From Mucilaginibacter cryoferens (lineage in GTDB: Bacteria; Bacteroidota; Bacteroidia; Sphingobacteriales; Sphingobacteriaceae), in the NCBI RefSeq assembly GCF_014205845.1, contig NZ_JACHCR010000024.1, positions 60,191-124,190 on the forward strand: a stretch of 64,000 nt of DNA, given 5' to 3'. Below, in pieces: positions 37,303-46,255 of the stretch (within the stretch, counting starts at the first letter, position 1; the number at the start of each line of letters is the position of its first letter). A program made the translations under genes and the position numbers. The notes under the pieces were generated by a model. That model worked only from the letters and a program-made list of their open reading frames with translations, was not told where the DNA came from and made no database searches.

Positions 37303-37398
37303 GCCCCCCGGCTCCCTGAAGGGGGAGTAAACGAAGGGTTATTAATATTATTACAAATCAAAAAGTTACTCCGTTAGCTAACGGAGGTTAGGGGGCTA
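37302..37398. repeat. Compound palindromic element between lepA and folD
   Basis: The outer arms AGCCCCC and GGGGGCT pair across the whole gap. Inside are CTCCCT-GA-AGGGGG-like and CTCCGTTA-GC-TAACGGAG hairpins. A related element with the same CCCCCTGAAGGGGG core lies at 47816. The left arm overlaps the lepA stop codon. Confidence 0.75.
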
Positions 37399-37401
37399 TA
37401 C

Positions 37402-38283
37402 ATGAGACTTCTCGACGGAAAATACGTATCAGAAAAACTTAAGGTTGAAATAGCTGAAGCAGCAGCTAAAATATTGGCAGACACCGGCAGGCAGCCACAT
37501 TTGGTTGCCGTATTGGTTGGCCACGATGGCGGCAGCGAAACCTACGTAGCCAGCAAGATCAAAAACTGCGAAAAGGTAGGTTTCAAATCTACATTGGTAC
37601 GTTTTGAAGACACGGTTACCGAGGACGAGCTACTTAAAAAAGTAGAAGAACTAAATGCCGATGCTGATATAGACGGCATTATTGTGCAGCTTCCCCTACC
37701 CAAACATATCGACCCCGAAAAAGTAACCGAGCGTATAGATCACCGCAAAGATGTGGATGGTTTTCACCCGGTAAACCTTGGTCGTATGCAACGTAACCTG
37801 CCATCATTTATACCGGCTACCCCTTACGGCATTACGCTGATGCTTAAAGAATATGGTATTGAAACCGCAGGTAAACATTGCGTAGTAGTTGGCCGCAGCA
37901 ATATAGTAGGTTCGCCAATGAGCATTTTGATGGCCCGCAATACCACACCAGGCAACTGCACAGTTACTATTTGCCACAGCCGCACACCAGATATTAAAAA
38001 ATTCACGCTCGATGCCGATATCCTGATAGTAGCCATAGGTAAAAAGAATTTTATTACTGCCGATATGGTTAAAGATGGCGTTGTAGTTATTGATGTAGGT
38101 ATGAATCGCGAAACATCAGCGCTGACAAAATCTGGCTTTAAGCTTTATGGCGACGTTGATTTTGAAAACGTAGGTCCTAAAGCCTCATGGATAACTCCTG
38201 TACCGGGCGGTGTTGGATTGATGACCATTATTGGGCTGTTAAAGAATACTTTGGCTTCGGCTAATAAAGAAGTTTATTCCTAA
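37402..38283 (+). CDS. folD: Methylenetetrahydrofolate dehydrogenase/cyclohydrolase
   Basis: The product is 293 residues. FolD signatures are the catalytic Lys in [43 protein letters not shown] and [10 protein letters not shown]. It interconverts one-carbon tetrahydrofolate forms in the cytoplasm with NADP. Confidence 0.97.
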   Translation: MRLLDGKYVSEKLKVEIAEAAAKILADTGRQPHLVAVLVGHDGGSETYVASKIKNCEKVGFKSTLVRFEDTVTEDELLKKVEELNADADIDGIIVQLPLPKHIDPEKVTERIDHRKDVDGFHPVNLGRMQRNLPSFIPATPYGITLMLKEYGIETAGKHCVVVGRSNIVGSPMSILMARNTTPGNCTVTICHSRTPDIKKFTLDADILIVAIGKKNFITADMVKDGVVVIDVGMNRETSALTKSGFKLYGDVDFENVGPKASWITPVPGGVGLMTIIGLLKNTLASANKEVYS

Positions 38284-38311
38284 AGATATACGCGTTCTAT
38301 TTGTTAGAACT

Positions 38312-38344
38312 ACACTTACGAAGTTTTATAAACTTCGTAAGTGT
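38312..38344. terminator. Perfect 15-bp hairpin between convergent folD and Rieske genes
   Basis: ACACTTACGAAGTTT and AAACTTCGTAAGTGT are exact complements with a TAT loop. It can serve as a terminator for both folD and the Rieske/lipoprotein genes. Confidence 0.8.
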
Positions 38345-38378
38345 CTCCTCCATACACCTATTGATTAGTATTCTTTAT

Positions 38379-38717
38379 CTACTTAAATACCCGCCTTACC
38401 TTATCCCAAAAAGAACTGATCCCCACATAAATATCATTATCGTTTATAGTTACGGGGTAAGTTTGCAAGAAATCATTTTGCCCTTCCCCACCCTTGCCGG
38501 TAGTTAAACTGTAAGTATATCGATGATACGGGCAAATGATCTTTCCCTTAACGCATAATCCCTGGCTCAGATCGAACCCCGCATGAGGGCAGGCTACAGC
38601 AGTAGCGTAAATTTCTCCTTCGAAGCCAACAAGACAGATGCTTTTTTTACCCGCTTTTACTTTTTTTATAAAAGGCTCGCCGGTATTTTTTACGCCATCA
38701 ATTTTGTACCATTTCAT
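38379..38717 (-). CDS. Rieske-type ferredoxin domain protein
   Basis: The product is 112 residues. The [2Fe-2S] motif is CPHAG (about 46-50) and CPYHRYTYSL (about 66-75). It is a soluble small electron carrier similar to ferredoxin subunits of dioxygenases and nitrite reductases. It starts 4 bp after the upstream lipoprotein gene, so the two form an operon. Confidence 0.9.
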   Translation of the reverse strand: MKWYKIDGVKNTGEPFIKKVKAGKKSICLVGFEGEIYATAVACPHAGFDLSQGLCVKGKIICPYHRYTYSLTTGKGGEGQNDFLQTYPVTINDNDIYVGISSFWDKVRRVFK

Positions 38718-38721
38718 GGCT

Positions 38722-39486
38722 TCAAAAATCGATCTTCAAATTCATTACCGATGGATTTTTGATCACCTCATCCATATTGGTAATTAGTGTTACGCTACGC
38801 CTGTCGGCAGATAGTATAGCTTTAGGGTTGCTGAGTTTTTTTATGGGTTTTGCAAAATTCAGGATCACTTTGTAGGGCATATCAATCAGCATGGCCTTCG
38901 CCATCATAAAAGTAGACTGCGTTTTTTTTAAAAAAGCGTTAAACTTGGTTTTGTCAACAATACGGTAAAATTTATGAGGAGTGATTTCGTACGAATAATA
39001 ATCCTGCCCGGCTACCATTTGCTTTGCATCCATTTCCTTACTGTTTTTGGCCCCGTTAGTAAAAGCACTTATCTGGCTGCTCAATGCAATCTTTGAAACA
39101 TTTTGAAGATAGTATTTCAGGTCGGCTGCATCTTTCGCGGTGTGATTAATGGCCACTTTCATGATACTTTTTTTAAGATTCATGTGTACGGTAAGATCAC
39201 TGCTTTGGGCCAACTCTATTTCGGGGGTGCTCATTTTTCGCTGTGAACTATCGGGAATAGCGCTGTAAAAATTGAGCGTAGTATCCTTTACCAGGTTAAA
39301 TTGAGGGGTTTGTTTTACAGAATCAGAAACCAGGTTTACCAGTACCGAAACAGCTTTACTCATATCAAAACCGTAGGCTACCGTACAGCTGCCGTCGCTT
39401 TTAAAATCGTAATGCTCTTCAATATCAACGCAGGAGCTAAAACATACCATGGCAAAAAAAATAATCAAGAAGTAAAGCTTTTTCAT
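38722..39486 (-). CDS. Exported lipoprotein of unknown function
   Basis: The product is 254 residues with a lipobox SSC (Cys19). The mature protein begins VDIEEHYDFKSDGSCTVAYGFDMSK and has mixed beta character. No active-site motif is seen. It is likely anchored in a membrane and co-transcribed with the Rieske protein. Confidence 0.75.
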   Translation of the reverse strand: MKKLYFLIIFFAMVCFSSCVDIEEHYDFKSDGSCTVAYGFDMSKAVSVLVNLVSDSVKQTPQFNLVKDTTLNFYSAIPDSSQRKMSTPEIELAQSSDLTVHMNLKKSIMKVAINHTAKDAADLKYYLQNVSKIALSSQISAFTNGAKNSKEMDAKQMVAGQDYYSYEITPHKFYRIVDKTKFNAFLKKTQSTFMMAKAMLIDMPYKVILNFAKPIKKLSNPKAILSADRRSVTLITNMDEVIKNPSVMNLKIDF

Positions 39487-39673
39487 GCCAGTATATTTTT
39501 TTAAAGGTCGGTTACGGTTTCATCCTGCTAATTTACAATTCAAAACCTATTATTACAGATACTTAAGTATAAATTATTAGCAATAATTTATACAGCACTG
39601 TTGCTAAAAGCAAAATACGTTAACGTTTTACCTTGCGCTTACCATTCAGCTTTATGCTTTCGGCTTATTTAGG

Positions 39674-39681
39674 TACTTTTG
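39674..39681 (+). promoter_or_regulatory. -7 box of queE
   Basis: TACTTTTG matches TAnnTTTG and lies 9 bp before the ATG at 39691, so the mRNA is leaderless or nearly so. A TTA at 39652 is in the -33 position. Confidence 0.5.
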
Positions 39682-39690
39682 CAAAATATT

Positions 39691-40314
39691 ATGGCACATC
39701 AGATTCCAGACGACGGCACGCTTCTTCCTTTAATGGAAGAGTTTTACACCATACAAGGCGAAGGATACAATACAGGTAAAGCAGCTTATTTTATTCGCCT
39801 GGGCGGCTGTGATGTAGGCTGCCACTGGTGCGATGTAAAAGAAAGCTGGGATGCCGAATTGCACCCGCTTACTACTGCCGACCAAATAGTTGCCAACGCA
39901 TCCACGCACCCATCCAAAGCGGTGGTAGTAACAGGCGGAGAGCCTTTAATATACAATTTGGATTATTTAACCGCGCAGCTGCATGAGCGTGGCATCAAAA
40001 CTTTTATTGAAACTTCCGGGGCCTATCCACTTTCGGGCGATTGGGACTGGATTTGCCTGTCGCCCAAAAAATTTAAAGCGCCTATACCGCACGTAGCCGA
40101 ACACGCGCATGAATTGAAAGTGATCGTTTTTAATAAATCGGATTTTGAATGGGCAGAGTACCATGCAAAAATGGTTTCGCCCGATTGCAAATTGTATTTG
40201 CAGCCCGAATGGTCTAAATCAAAAGATATGATCCCTTTGATTGTTGATTATGTGATGAATAATCCCCAATGGGAAATATCCCTGCAAACACATAAATATT
40301 TGAATATCCCGTAA
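39691..40314 (+). CDS. queE: 7-carboxy-7-deazaguanine synthase
   Basis: The product is about 207 residues from the ATG at 39691; a TTG at 39679 is inside the promoter. Radical-SAM QueE features are FYTIQGEGYNTGKAAYFIRLGGC and the cluster motif CDVGCHWCD. VVVTGGEPL and ETSGAYPLSGDWDWICLSPK follow. It makes the preQ0 precursor in queuosine synthesis. No other queuosine gene is adjacent. Confidence 0.93.
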   Translation: MAHQIPDDGTLLPLMEEFYTIQGEGYNTGKAAYFIRLGGCDVGCHWCDVKESWDAELHPLTTADQIVANASTHPSKAVVVTGGEPLIYNLDYLTAQLHERGIKTFIETSGAYPLSGDWDWICLSPKKFKAPIPHVAEHAHELKVIVFNKSDFEWAEYHAKMVSPDCKLYLQPEWSKSKDMIPLIVDYVMNNPQWEISLQTHKYLNIP

Positions 40315-40353
40315 TATTTGTAACTTAAGAGATAAATTAACGTATCAAAACAG

Positions 40354-42258
40354 ATGAGAATTGCATTCGTCTCGATACTCTTATTTTTCTTTTCCGTTGC
40401 TGTTGCTTGGGGGCAGCAAAGGCAATATTCTACCAAAAACAGCGAAGCTATAAAGTATTTTGCCCAGGCCAATCAAAGCCTGGACGAGCATTATTACGAC
40501 GAAGCTATTGATGATCTTCAAAAAGCCATAGCCGAAGATTCGAAATTTGTAGAGGCACATGCCCAACTGGGCGATGTTTTACGGATGCGGCATATGTATA
40601 AGCCGGCTATTGAGCAGTACCTTAAAGTTATTGAACTAAGTCCCGATTTTAACCGGTCTATTTATCTCAAAATTGGAGAAACAGAAATTTACCAGGCTAA
40701 ATACCCCGAGGCACAAAAGTACATTGAAAAATATCTCACCTACCCCGATATTTCTGCACAAAACAATGCTTTTGCCCAAAAGTTAATGGCTGATGCTAGG
40801 TTTAGTATCCAGGCCATACAACATCCGGTTCCGTTTAAACCCATTAATATGGGTCCCAATATTAATACGGCCAACGATGAATACCTACCCGTTGCCACTG
40901 CAGACGAGAGCATGTTGATATTTACCCGTAAAATTGATAAAAATGAAGATTTTTATAAAAGCCTTAAAGTAAACGGCAAATGGGATACCGCTACTTACCT
41001 GAGCGACCGGATCAATACAGAACAATATAACGAAGGTGCACAATCGATATCGCAGGATGGTAAATACCTGTTTTTTACCGGCTGTAACCGCCCGGATGGC
41101 CGTGGTCGTTGTGATATCTACATATCACAAAAAAAAGGCGACGATTGGGGTAAGCCGCTTGATCTAAGTCCGCCAATAAATACTGCCGGATGGGAATCGC
41201 AACCATCTATCAGTGCCGACGGCAGAACCCTTTATTTTGTAAGCAACAAAAAAGGAGGCTATGGCGGTTACGATATCTGGAAATCGTCATTAACAGATAA
41301 AGGCTGGGGCGAGCCTGAAAACATGGGGCCCAATATTAATACCGCCTATGACGAACAGTCGCCTTTTATTCATGCCGATGACAGCACATTTTATTTTTGC
41401 TCCAACGGCTGGCCAGGCTTGGGCAACAAGGATTTATTTGTTAGCCGATTGGGAAAAGATGGCAAGTGGCAAAAGCCAGAAAATCTGGGCTACCCCATTA
41501 ATACCAATGGCGACGAAAACGGGCTCACACTTACCGCCTACGGCAACTACGCCTTTTTTGCATCAGACAACCTTAATGGTTTTGGGGGATACGATATCTA
41601 TACGTTTGAATTGCCTGCCAACCTGAGACCGCATATTGTAACCTATGTAAAAGGTAACGTAAACGACGCTAAAACCAAAGAGCCGCTGGAGGCTGCCGTA
41701 GAGATCATCGACCTGCAAAGCAACCTGCCCGTTTACCAGGATTACAGTAGTACCGATGAGGGCGACTTTTTGGCTACCATTACGTCGGGCAAAAACTACG
41801 GCCTAAATATTTCAAAAAGCGGATACCTGTTTTATTCAGAAAACTTTTCGTTAGTTGGATATAAAGAACAGAAACCATTCCATATCAAAGCCTTGCTATC
41901 GCCTATAGAAATAGGCAATAAAGTAATATTGAAAAACATATTCTTCAATACCAATAAGTTTGATTTGCAACCCGAATCGAAAGCGGAATTATTAAAGTTG
42001 ATAGAGTTTTTGAATGTAAACCCAACCATCCGTATAGAAATATCCGGCCATACAGATAATGTGGGCACTAATCAGTTTAACCAAACCCTATCCGAAAACC
42101 GGGCCAGATCTGTTTATCAATACCTGATTACCAATGGTATCTCTGCAGCCCGCCTGGTGTACAAAGGCTACGGCGAAACACAACCCATAGCTCCTAATAT
42201 AACTGATGAGGGTAAAGCCCAAAACAGGCGCACGGAGTTTATGATCATCGCCAAATAA
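40354..42258 (+). CDS. TPR-PD40-CarboxypepD-OmpA outer-membrane-associated protein (PorE-like)
   Basis: The product is 634 residues. A signal peptide ends near AWGQ (residue 21). TPR repeats (about 30-140), a PD40/WD40-like propeller (about 170-420, repeated PNINTAYDE and GYGGYDIW motifs), a CarboxypepD-regulatory-like domain (about 430-510) and an OmpA peptidoglycan-binding domain (about 525-634, ISGHTDNVGTNQFN) come in that order. This is the order in PorE of the type IX secretion system. Other OmpA-PD40 proteins are common in the phylum, so the functional link is uncertain. Confidence 0.85.
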   Translation: MRIAFVSILLFFFSVAVAWGQQRQYSTKNSEAIKYFAQANQSLDEHYYDEAIDDLQKAIAEDSKFVEAHAQLGDVLRMRHMYKPAIEQYLKVIELSPDFNRSIYLKIGETEIYQAKYPEAQKYIEKYLTYPDISAQNNAFAQKLMADARFSIQAIQHPVPFKPINMGPNINTANDEYLPVATADESMLIFTRKIDKNEDFYKSLKVNGKWDTATYLSDRINTEQYNEGAQSISQDGKYLFFTGCNRPDGRGRCDIYISQKKGDDWGKPLDLSPPINTAGWESQPSISADGRTLYFVSNKKGGYGGYDIWKSSLTDKGWGEPENMGPNINTAYDEQSPFIHADDSTFYFCSNGWPGLGNKDLFVSRLGKDGKWQKPENLGYPINTNGDENGLTLTAYGNYAFFASDNLNGFGGYDIYTFELPANLRPHIVTYVKGNVNDAKTKEPLEAAVEIIDLQSNLPVYQDYSSTDEGDFLATITSGKNYGLNISKSGYLFYSENFSLVGYKEQKPFHIKALLSPIEIGNKVILKNIFFNTNKFDLQPESKAELLKLIEFLNVNPTIRIEISGHTDNVGTNQFNQTLSENRARSVYQYLITNGISAARLVYKGYGETQPIAPNITDEGKAQNRRTEFMIIAK

Positions 42259-42320
42259 GGAAGTATTTGAGTAGAAAGATTTGATGTTGGTTGTTGTGAG
42301 TAGAAAAGCTATTACAAAAG

Positions 42321-42366
42321 AAATCCCCAACTACAGACAGCTATCTGCAAATTGGGGATTTATTTT
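42321..42366. terminator. Bidirectional terminator between the OmpA gene and recQ
   Basis: AAATCCCCAA pairs with TTGGGGATTT, with an inner CAGA/TCTG stem. T-rich follows on plus and A-rich precedes. Confidence 0.88.
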
Positions 42367-42402
42367 ATACCTCTAATAACGAGGCAAATAGCACAGGGCT
42401 AA

Positions 42403-44598
42403 TTAATTCCCCATTTCTGATAGAAATTTGATCCTCATCAATTGTACTTCTTCGCGGGTATAATCATCATTACCTAACTCGGCAAGAGCATCATCAATAG
42501 AATCGGCCTCGGCAGTGCGGAAATAATCAAATACTTCATCCTGTTTATCCTCATCCATCACCTCATCAATATAATAGTTGAGGTTAAGCTTTGTTCCTGA
42601 GTTAACTATAGTTTCAACCTCTTTCAATATCTCCTCGTAGGTAATCCCTTTTGAGGCTGCAATGTCATCCAGATTTAAATGACGATCTATATTCTGGATA
42701 ATAAACACCTTTAGGGCCGATTTATTAGCGGCACTCTTAATCACCATATCAACAGGGCGATCAATATCGTTATCCTCAACGTATTTCTGGATGAGGTCTG
42801 TAAATGGTTTACCAAACTTTAAGGCCTTACCTGCACCAACGCCCGAGATCTGTTTCAGTTCTTCGGTGTTGATAGGATAATGCGTACACATTTCTTCCAG
42901 TGATGGGTCCTGAAAGATAACAAACGGCGGTAAACCTTTTTGCTTTGCCAGCTTTTTACGCAGGTCCTTCAGCATTTGTAACAACTGGGTATCCAATGCG
43001 CCGCCACCTTGTTTAGGGCCGTCTGCATCATCATCATCATCGGTACCTTCAATAACCTGATTCATCACAAAACGGATGCTGTGAGGGTTATCTATAAATG
43101 AATTACCCAATTTAGTTAACCTCAGTAAACCATACTGGTCAATATCTTTTGATAAATAATTATTTAGTAACGCCTGGCGCAACAGCGAGTTCCAGAGATT
43201 TTTACCCTGCTCTTTGCCCGAGCCGTAATAATCAAGTGCATCGTGCTCATAGTTTTTGATCTGCGCATTATCCTCGCCCATCAAAATACCGATGATGTAA
43301 TGATCATCAAACTTCTCGCCTATGTGCCTTATCAGGCTCAATGCTTTATGCAGGTGCTCTTCGCCATCAAAATGCTCTTTATGACCGCAGCAGTTATCGC
43401 ACATGTTATTACAGCCGGCCTCATTAAAGTTTTCGCCAAAATAATGCAGCAGCTGCTTACGCCTACAAACCGACGATTCGCAATAATCAATAACTTCTTT
43501 TAATATCTGGGTGCCTATCTCGCGTTCTGCAACCGGCTTATCTTTCATAAACTTCTGCAGCTTATCAATATCCTTTTCAGAATAAAAAGCCACACAAACA
43601 CCTTCGCCGCCATCACGGCCGGCCCTACCGGTTTCCTGGTAATAGCCTTCCATGCTTTTAGGCACATCGTGGTGAATTACATACCTAACATCTGGCTTAT
43701 CAATACCCATTCCAAAGGCAATGGTTGCCACAATAACATCAACATCTTCCATCAGGAATTGGTCCTGCGTATCGGCACGCACCTTAGGGTCTAAACCTGC
43801 ATGGTATGGCAGGGCTTTTACACCGTTAAGTTTAAGCGCTTCAGCAACCTCTTCTACCTTTTTACGGCTCAGGCAATAAATAATGCCCGATTTGCCCTGA
43901 TTTTGTTTTACAAATTTTACTATTTCTTTAATCACATTACGTTTGGCACGTACTTCGTAAAAAAGGTTAGAGCGGTTAAATGACGATTTGTAGATGGTTG
44001 CATTGTTCATCTGCAGGTTTTTTTGAATATCCTGCTGAACTTTTGGTGTGGCGGTAGCGGTTAAGGCAATGATGGGTATATTATCGCCAATATTGCTGAT
44101 CACTTGGCGTATCTTACGATATTCCGGACGGAAATCGTGTCCCCATTCCGAGATACAATGCGCTTCATCTACTGCTACAAATGACACCTGATTAAGGCGC
44201 AAAAAATCAATATTTTCTTGTTTAGTTAATGATTCGGGAGCAACATATAAGAGTTTGGTTTTGCCCGCCAACACATCTTCTTTAACCCGGCCGATATCTG
44301 CTTTAGTAAGCGATGAATTTAAAAAGTGGGCTATACTATCCGAGCCTCCAAAGGCCCTTAGTTGATCTACCTGATTTTTCATCAGGGCGATTAGTGGAGA
44401 AATTACAATTGCAGTGCCTTCGCTCATTAAAGCAGGTAACTGATAACACATGGATTTACCGCCACCTGTAGGCATGATAACAAAGGTATCATTACCGCTC
44501 AGGATGTTAGTGATTATCGCTTCCTGCTCCCCTTTAAAGTTGTCGAATCCGAAAAAATTCTGGAGGTTATCAAATAGCGACTTCTTAGTTTCTATCAT
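42403..44598 (-). CDS. recQ: ATP-dependent DNA helicase RecQ
   Basis: The product is 731 residues. Walker A is MPTGGGKSMCYQLP and Walker B is VDEAHCISEWGHDFRPEY. The RQC zinc Cys lie in CESSVCRRKQLL and CNNMCDNCC. An HRDC domain follows. The acidic tail (about 640-731) has a DDYT-type end. It unwinds DNA in recombination repair. It is monocistronic. Confidence 0.96.
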   Translation of the reverse strand: MIETKKSLFDNLQNFFGFDNFKGEQEAIITNILSGNDTFVIMPTGGGKSMCYQLPALMSEGTAIVISPLIALMKNQVDQLRAFGGSDSIAHFLNSSLTKADIGRVKEDVLAGKTKLLYVAPESLTKQENIDFLRLNQVSFVAVDEAHCISEWGHDFRPEYRKIRQVISNIGDNIPIIALTATATPKVQQDIQKNLQMNNATIYKSSFNRSNLFYEVRAKRNVIKEIVKFVKQNQGKSGIIYCLSRKKVEEVAEALKLNGVKALPYHAGLDPKVRADTQDQFLMEDVDVIVATIAFGMGIDKPDVRYVIHHDVPKSMEGYYQETGRAGRDGGEGVCVAFYSEKDIDKLQKFMKDKPVAEREIGTQILKEVIDYCESSVCRRKQLLHYFGENFNEAGCNNMCDNCCGHKEHFDGEEHLHKALSLIRHIGEKFDDHYIIGILMGEDNAQIKNYEHDALDYYGSGKEQGKNLWNSLLRQALLNNYLSKDIDQYGLLRLTKLGNSFIDNPHSIRFVMNQVIEGTDDDDDADGPKQGGGALDTQLLQMLKDLRKKLAKQKGLPPFVIFQDPSLEEMCTHYPINTEELKQISGVGAGKALKFGKPFTDLIQKYVEDNDIDRPVDMVIKSAANKSALKVFIIQNIDRHLNLDDIAASKGITYEEILKEVETIVNSGTKLNLNYYIDEVMDEDKQDEVFDYFRTAEADSIDDALAELGNDDYTREEVQLMRIKFLSEMGN

Positions 44599-45130
44599 TA
44601 TCTTAAATAATCTTAAAGTCCGATTTAAAAGTTTAAAGTAACAAAAATTTATGAATAAACGATGGATTTACTTTTTAATTTTATACTAATATGATTATTA
44701 AATGAAAAACATTTTGTTTACTTACCGTGTTCAAATTGTTAACAAATTATTTAGTTTTCCTTACTCCATAAATATCAGATTATCCTCCATTTTTGCCCCC
44801 GCCAAACCAAATTAAAATTTTAAAAATCCTCCATCAACAAAAACCATGTCTATTATTCCCAAAAGCCGGCAATTGTCTTTTTTTTGACGACATATTGAAC
44901 AGCAGGAATAACACAATTGGATAATATTAAAAAATGAGGTCAAAAACTAAAACTCAAAACACACGTACCTGCACGGTAGTTCACGTTTTGCTGGAATGCA
45001 TAGGAATTTATTTACAACCTTACAGCTAAAAATGCCGTTATTTCTTTGGGGGAAGCAGGCTGATTAATATCCATCAACCGATGGGTAGCAGATCTGATGG
45101 ATAAGTTAGAGGCAGAACATATATGTATCA
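44599..45130. other. AT-rich spacer without a supportable gene
   Basis: The spacer lies between recQ (start) and rlmB (end), both minus strand. A recurring ATCCTCCAT word and a CCATCA/TGATGG pair are visible, with no protein frame of convincing length. It probably holds the recQ promoter. Confidence 0.5.
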
Positions 45131-45181
45131 ATTTAATTAGGTGAATAGCTGATTTAACAACAACTATCCACCTAATTAAAT
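45131..45181 (-). terminator. 18-bp hairpin after rlmB
   Basis: ATTTAATTAGGTGAATAG (45131-45148) is complementary to CTATCCACCTAATTAAAT (45164-45181) with one G-T pair. It lies 3 bp from the rlmB stop codon. Confidence 0.75.
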
Positions 45182-45183
45182 AC

Positions 45184-45951
45184 CTACTTGGTTAACCCGC
45201 GTTGCCTTATCGCCTCGTATAGGATAACGCCTGTTGATACCGAAACATTCAAAGACTCTATCTCGCCAAACATGGGGATTTTTGCCAGATGATCGGATAT
45301 CCGGATGATCTCATTACGGATACCATCCTCCTCAGATCCCATGATGATAGCTGTTGGGGCAGTATAATCGGGCACGTAAATATCTTCTTGGGTTTTTTCT
45401 GTACAGCAAACCAGCTGCAGGCCCGATTCCTGTAAAAATTTTACCGTTTGCATAAAATTATCATGGCGGCAAACAGGTATCTTATACAAGGCCCCCGCCG
45501 ATGTTTTGATGGCATCCGGGTTTATTTGTGCCGACCCTTTTGCGGGAATAATAATTGCATGCACACCCGCGCACTCTGCCGTACGGGCAATAGCCCCCAT
45601 ATTGCGCACATCTGTAATGGAGTCTAAAACCAATATTAGCGGCACCTCACCCTTTTCAAAAACCTCGGGAATAATGTTTTCTATTTTTTGATAAACTATT
45701 GGCGAAATAAACGCGACCGCCCCCTGGTGGTTCTTCGCGGTTAATCGGTTAAGCTTTTCAACAGGTACTTGCTGCGCTGTAATATTATATTCGGTAAGCA
45801 GAGCCTTTAGCTCATGCGATAAGCCACCGCCTGCTCCTCTTTGTATGTATAATGCCTCAATTTCTTTTCCCGAAGTAATTGCTTCCATAATGGCTCTGAT
45901 GCCAAAAACCATCTGGTTACTTTCGCGCTGAGGTCTTGAATTAAATGTCAT
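45184..45951 (-). CDS. rlmB: 23S rRNA 2'-O-methyltransferase RlmB-like (SpoU family)
   Basis: The product is 255 residues. An N-terminal L30e-like substrate domain (about 10-85) precedes the SPOUT methyltransferase domain. The SPOUT motifs are LVLDSITDVRNMGAIARTAE, IIMGSEEDGI and SLNVSVSTGVILYEAIRQRG, forming the trefoil-knot SAM site. It methylates G2251-type ribose in 23S rRNA. Confidence 0.92.
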   Translation of the reverse strand: MTFNSRPQRESNQMVFGIRAIMEAITSGKEIEALYIQRGAGGGLSHELKALLTEYNITAQQVPVEKLNRLTAKNHQGAVAFISPIVYQKIENIIPEVFEKGEVPLILVLDSITDVRNMGAIARTAECAGVHAIIIPAKGSAQINPDAIKTSAGALYKIPVCRHDNFMQTVKFLQESGLQLVCCTEKTQEDIYVPDYTAPTAIIMGSEEDGIRNEIIRISDHLAKIPMFGEIESLNVSVSTGVILYEAIRQRGLTK

Positions 45952-45972
45952 TTTTACTTTTTAAATATATGG

Positions 45973-45980
45973 CAAAAGTA
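45973..45980 (-). promoter_or_regulatory. -7 box of rlmB
   Basis: On the minus strand TACTTTTG matches TAnnTTTG, 21 bp upstream of the rlmB ATG. No -33 TTG is obvious. Confidence 0.45.
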
Positions 45981-46220
45981 GCTATATTAATTGATTTTGC
46001 GGTTATTGAACTCAATTGCCATTTTGGTTCAATCATAATACCTAACAATTTCAAACTTTATCAACACCGTGTTAATACATTGTAAATCAATAGCAGATAT
46101 TTATTACCAACAACTTACCAACAATTAGATGTTAATTTCGTACCTTTTTACAACCGCAAATTATTGAACTGAGAATGATTACTTTAAAAGCTCAATACAC
46201 TATGTGGATGGAATAGTATT

Positions 46221-46248
46221 TTGGTAACCCTTTTTTTGTATATTTTTG
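46221..46248 (+). promoter_or_regulatory. Probable dnaB promoter
   Basis: TTG at 46221-46223, 17 bases, then TATTTTTG at 46241-46248. The ATG follows 7 bp later, so the mRNA is near-leaderless. The rest of the 304-bp spacer is AT-rich. Confidence 0.55.
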
Positions 46249-46255
46249 TACCCTT

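Noticed and set aside
44934..45035. 33-codon frame in the recQ-rlmB gap
   Set aside because: It is too short, with no similarity to any family recognised and no promoter-like box.
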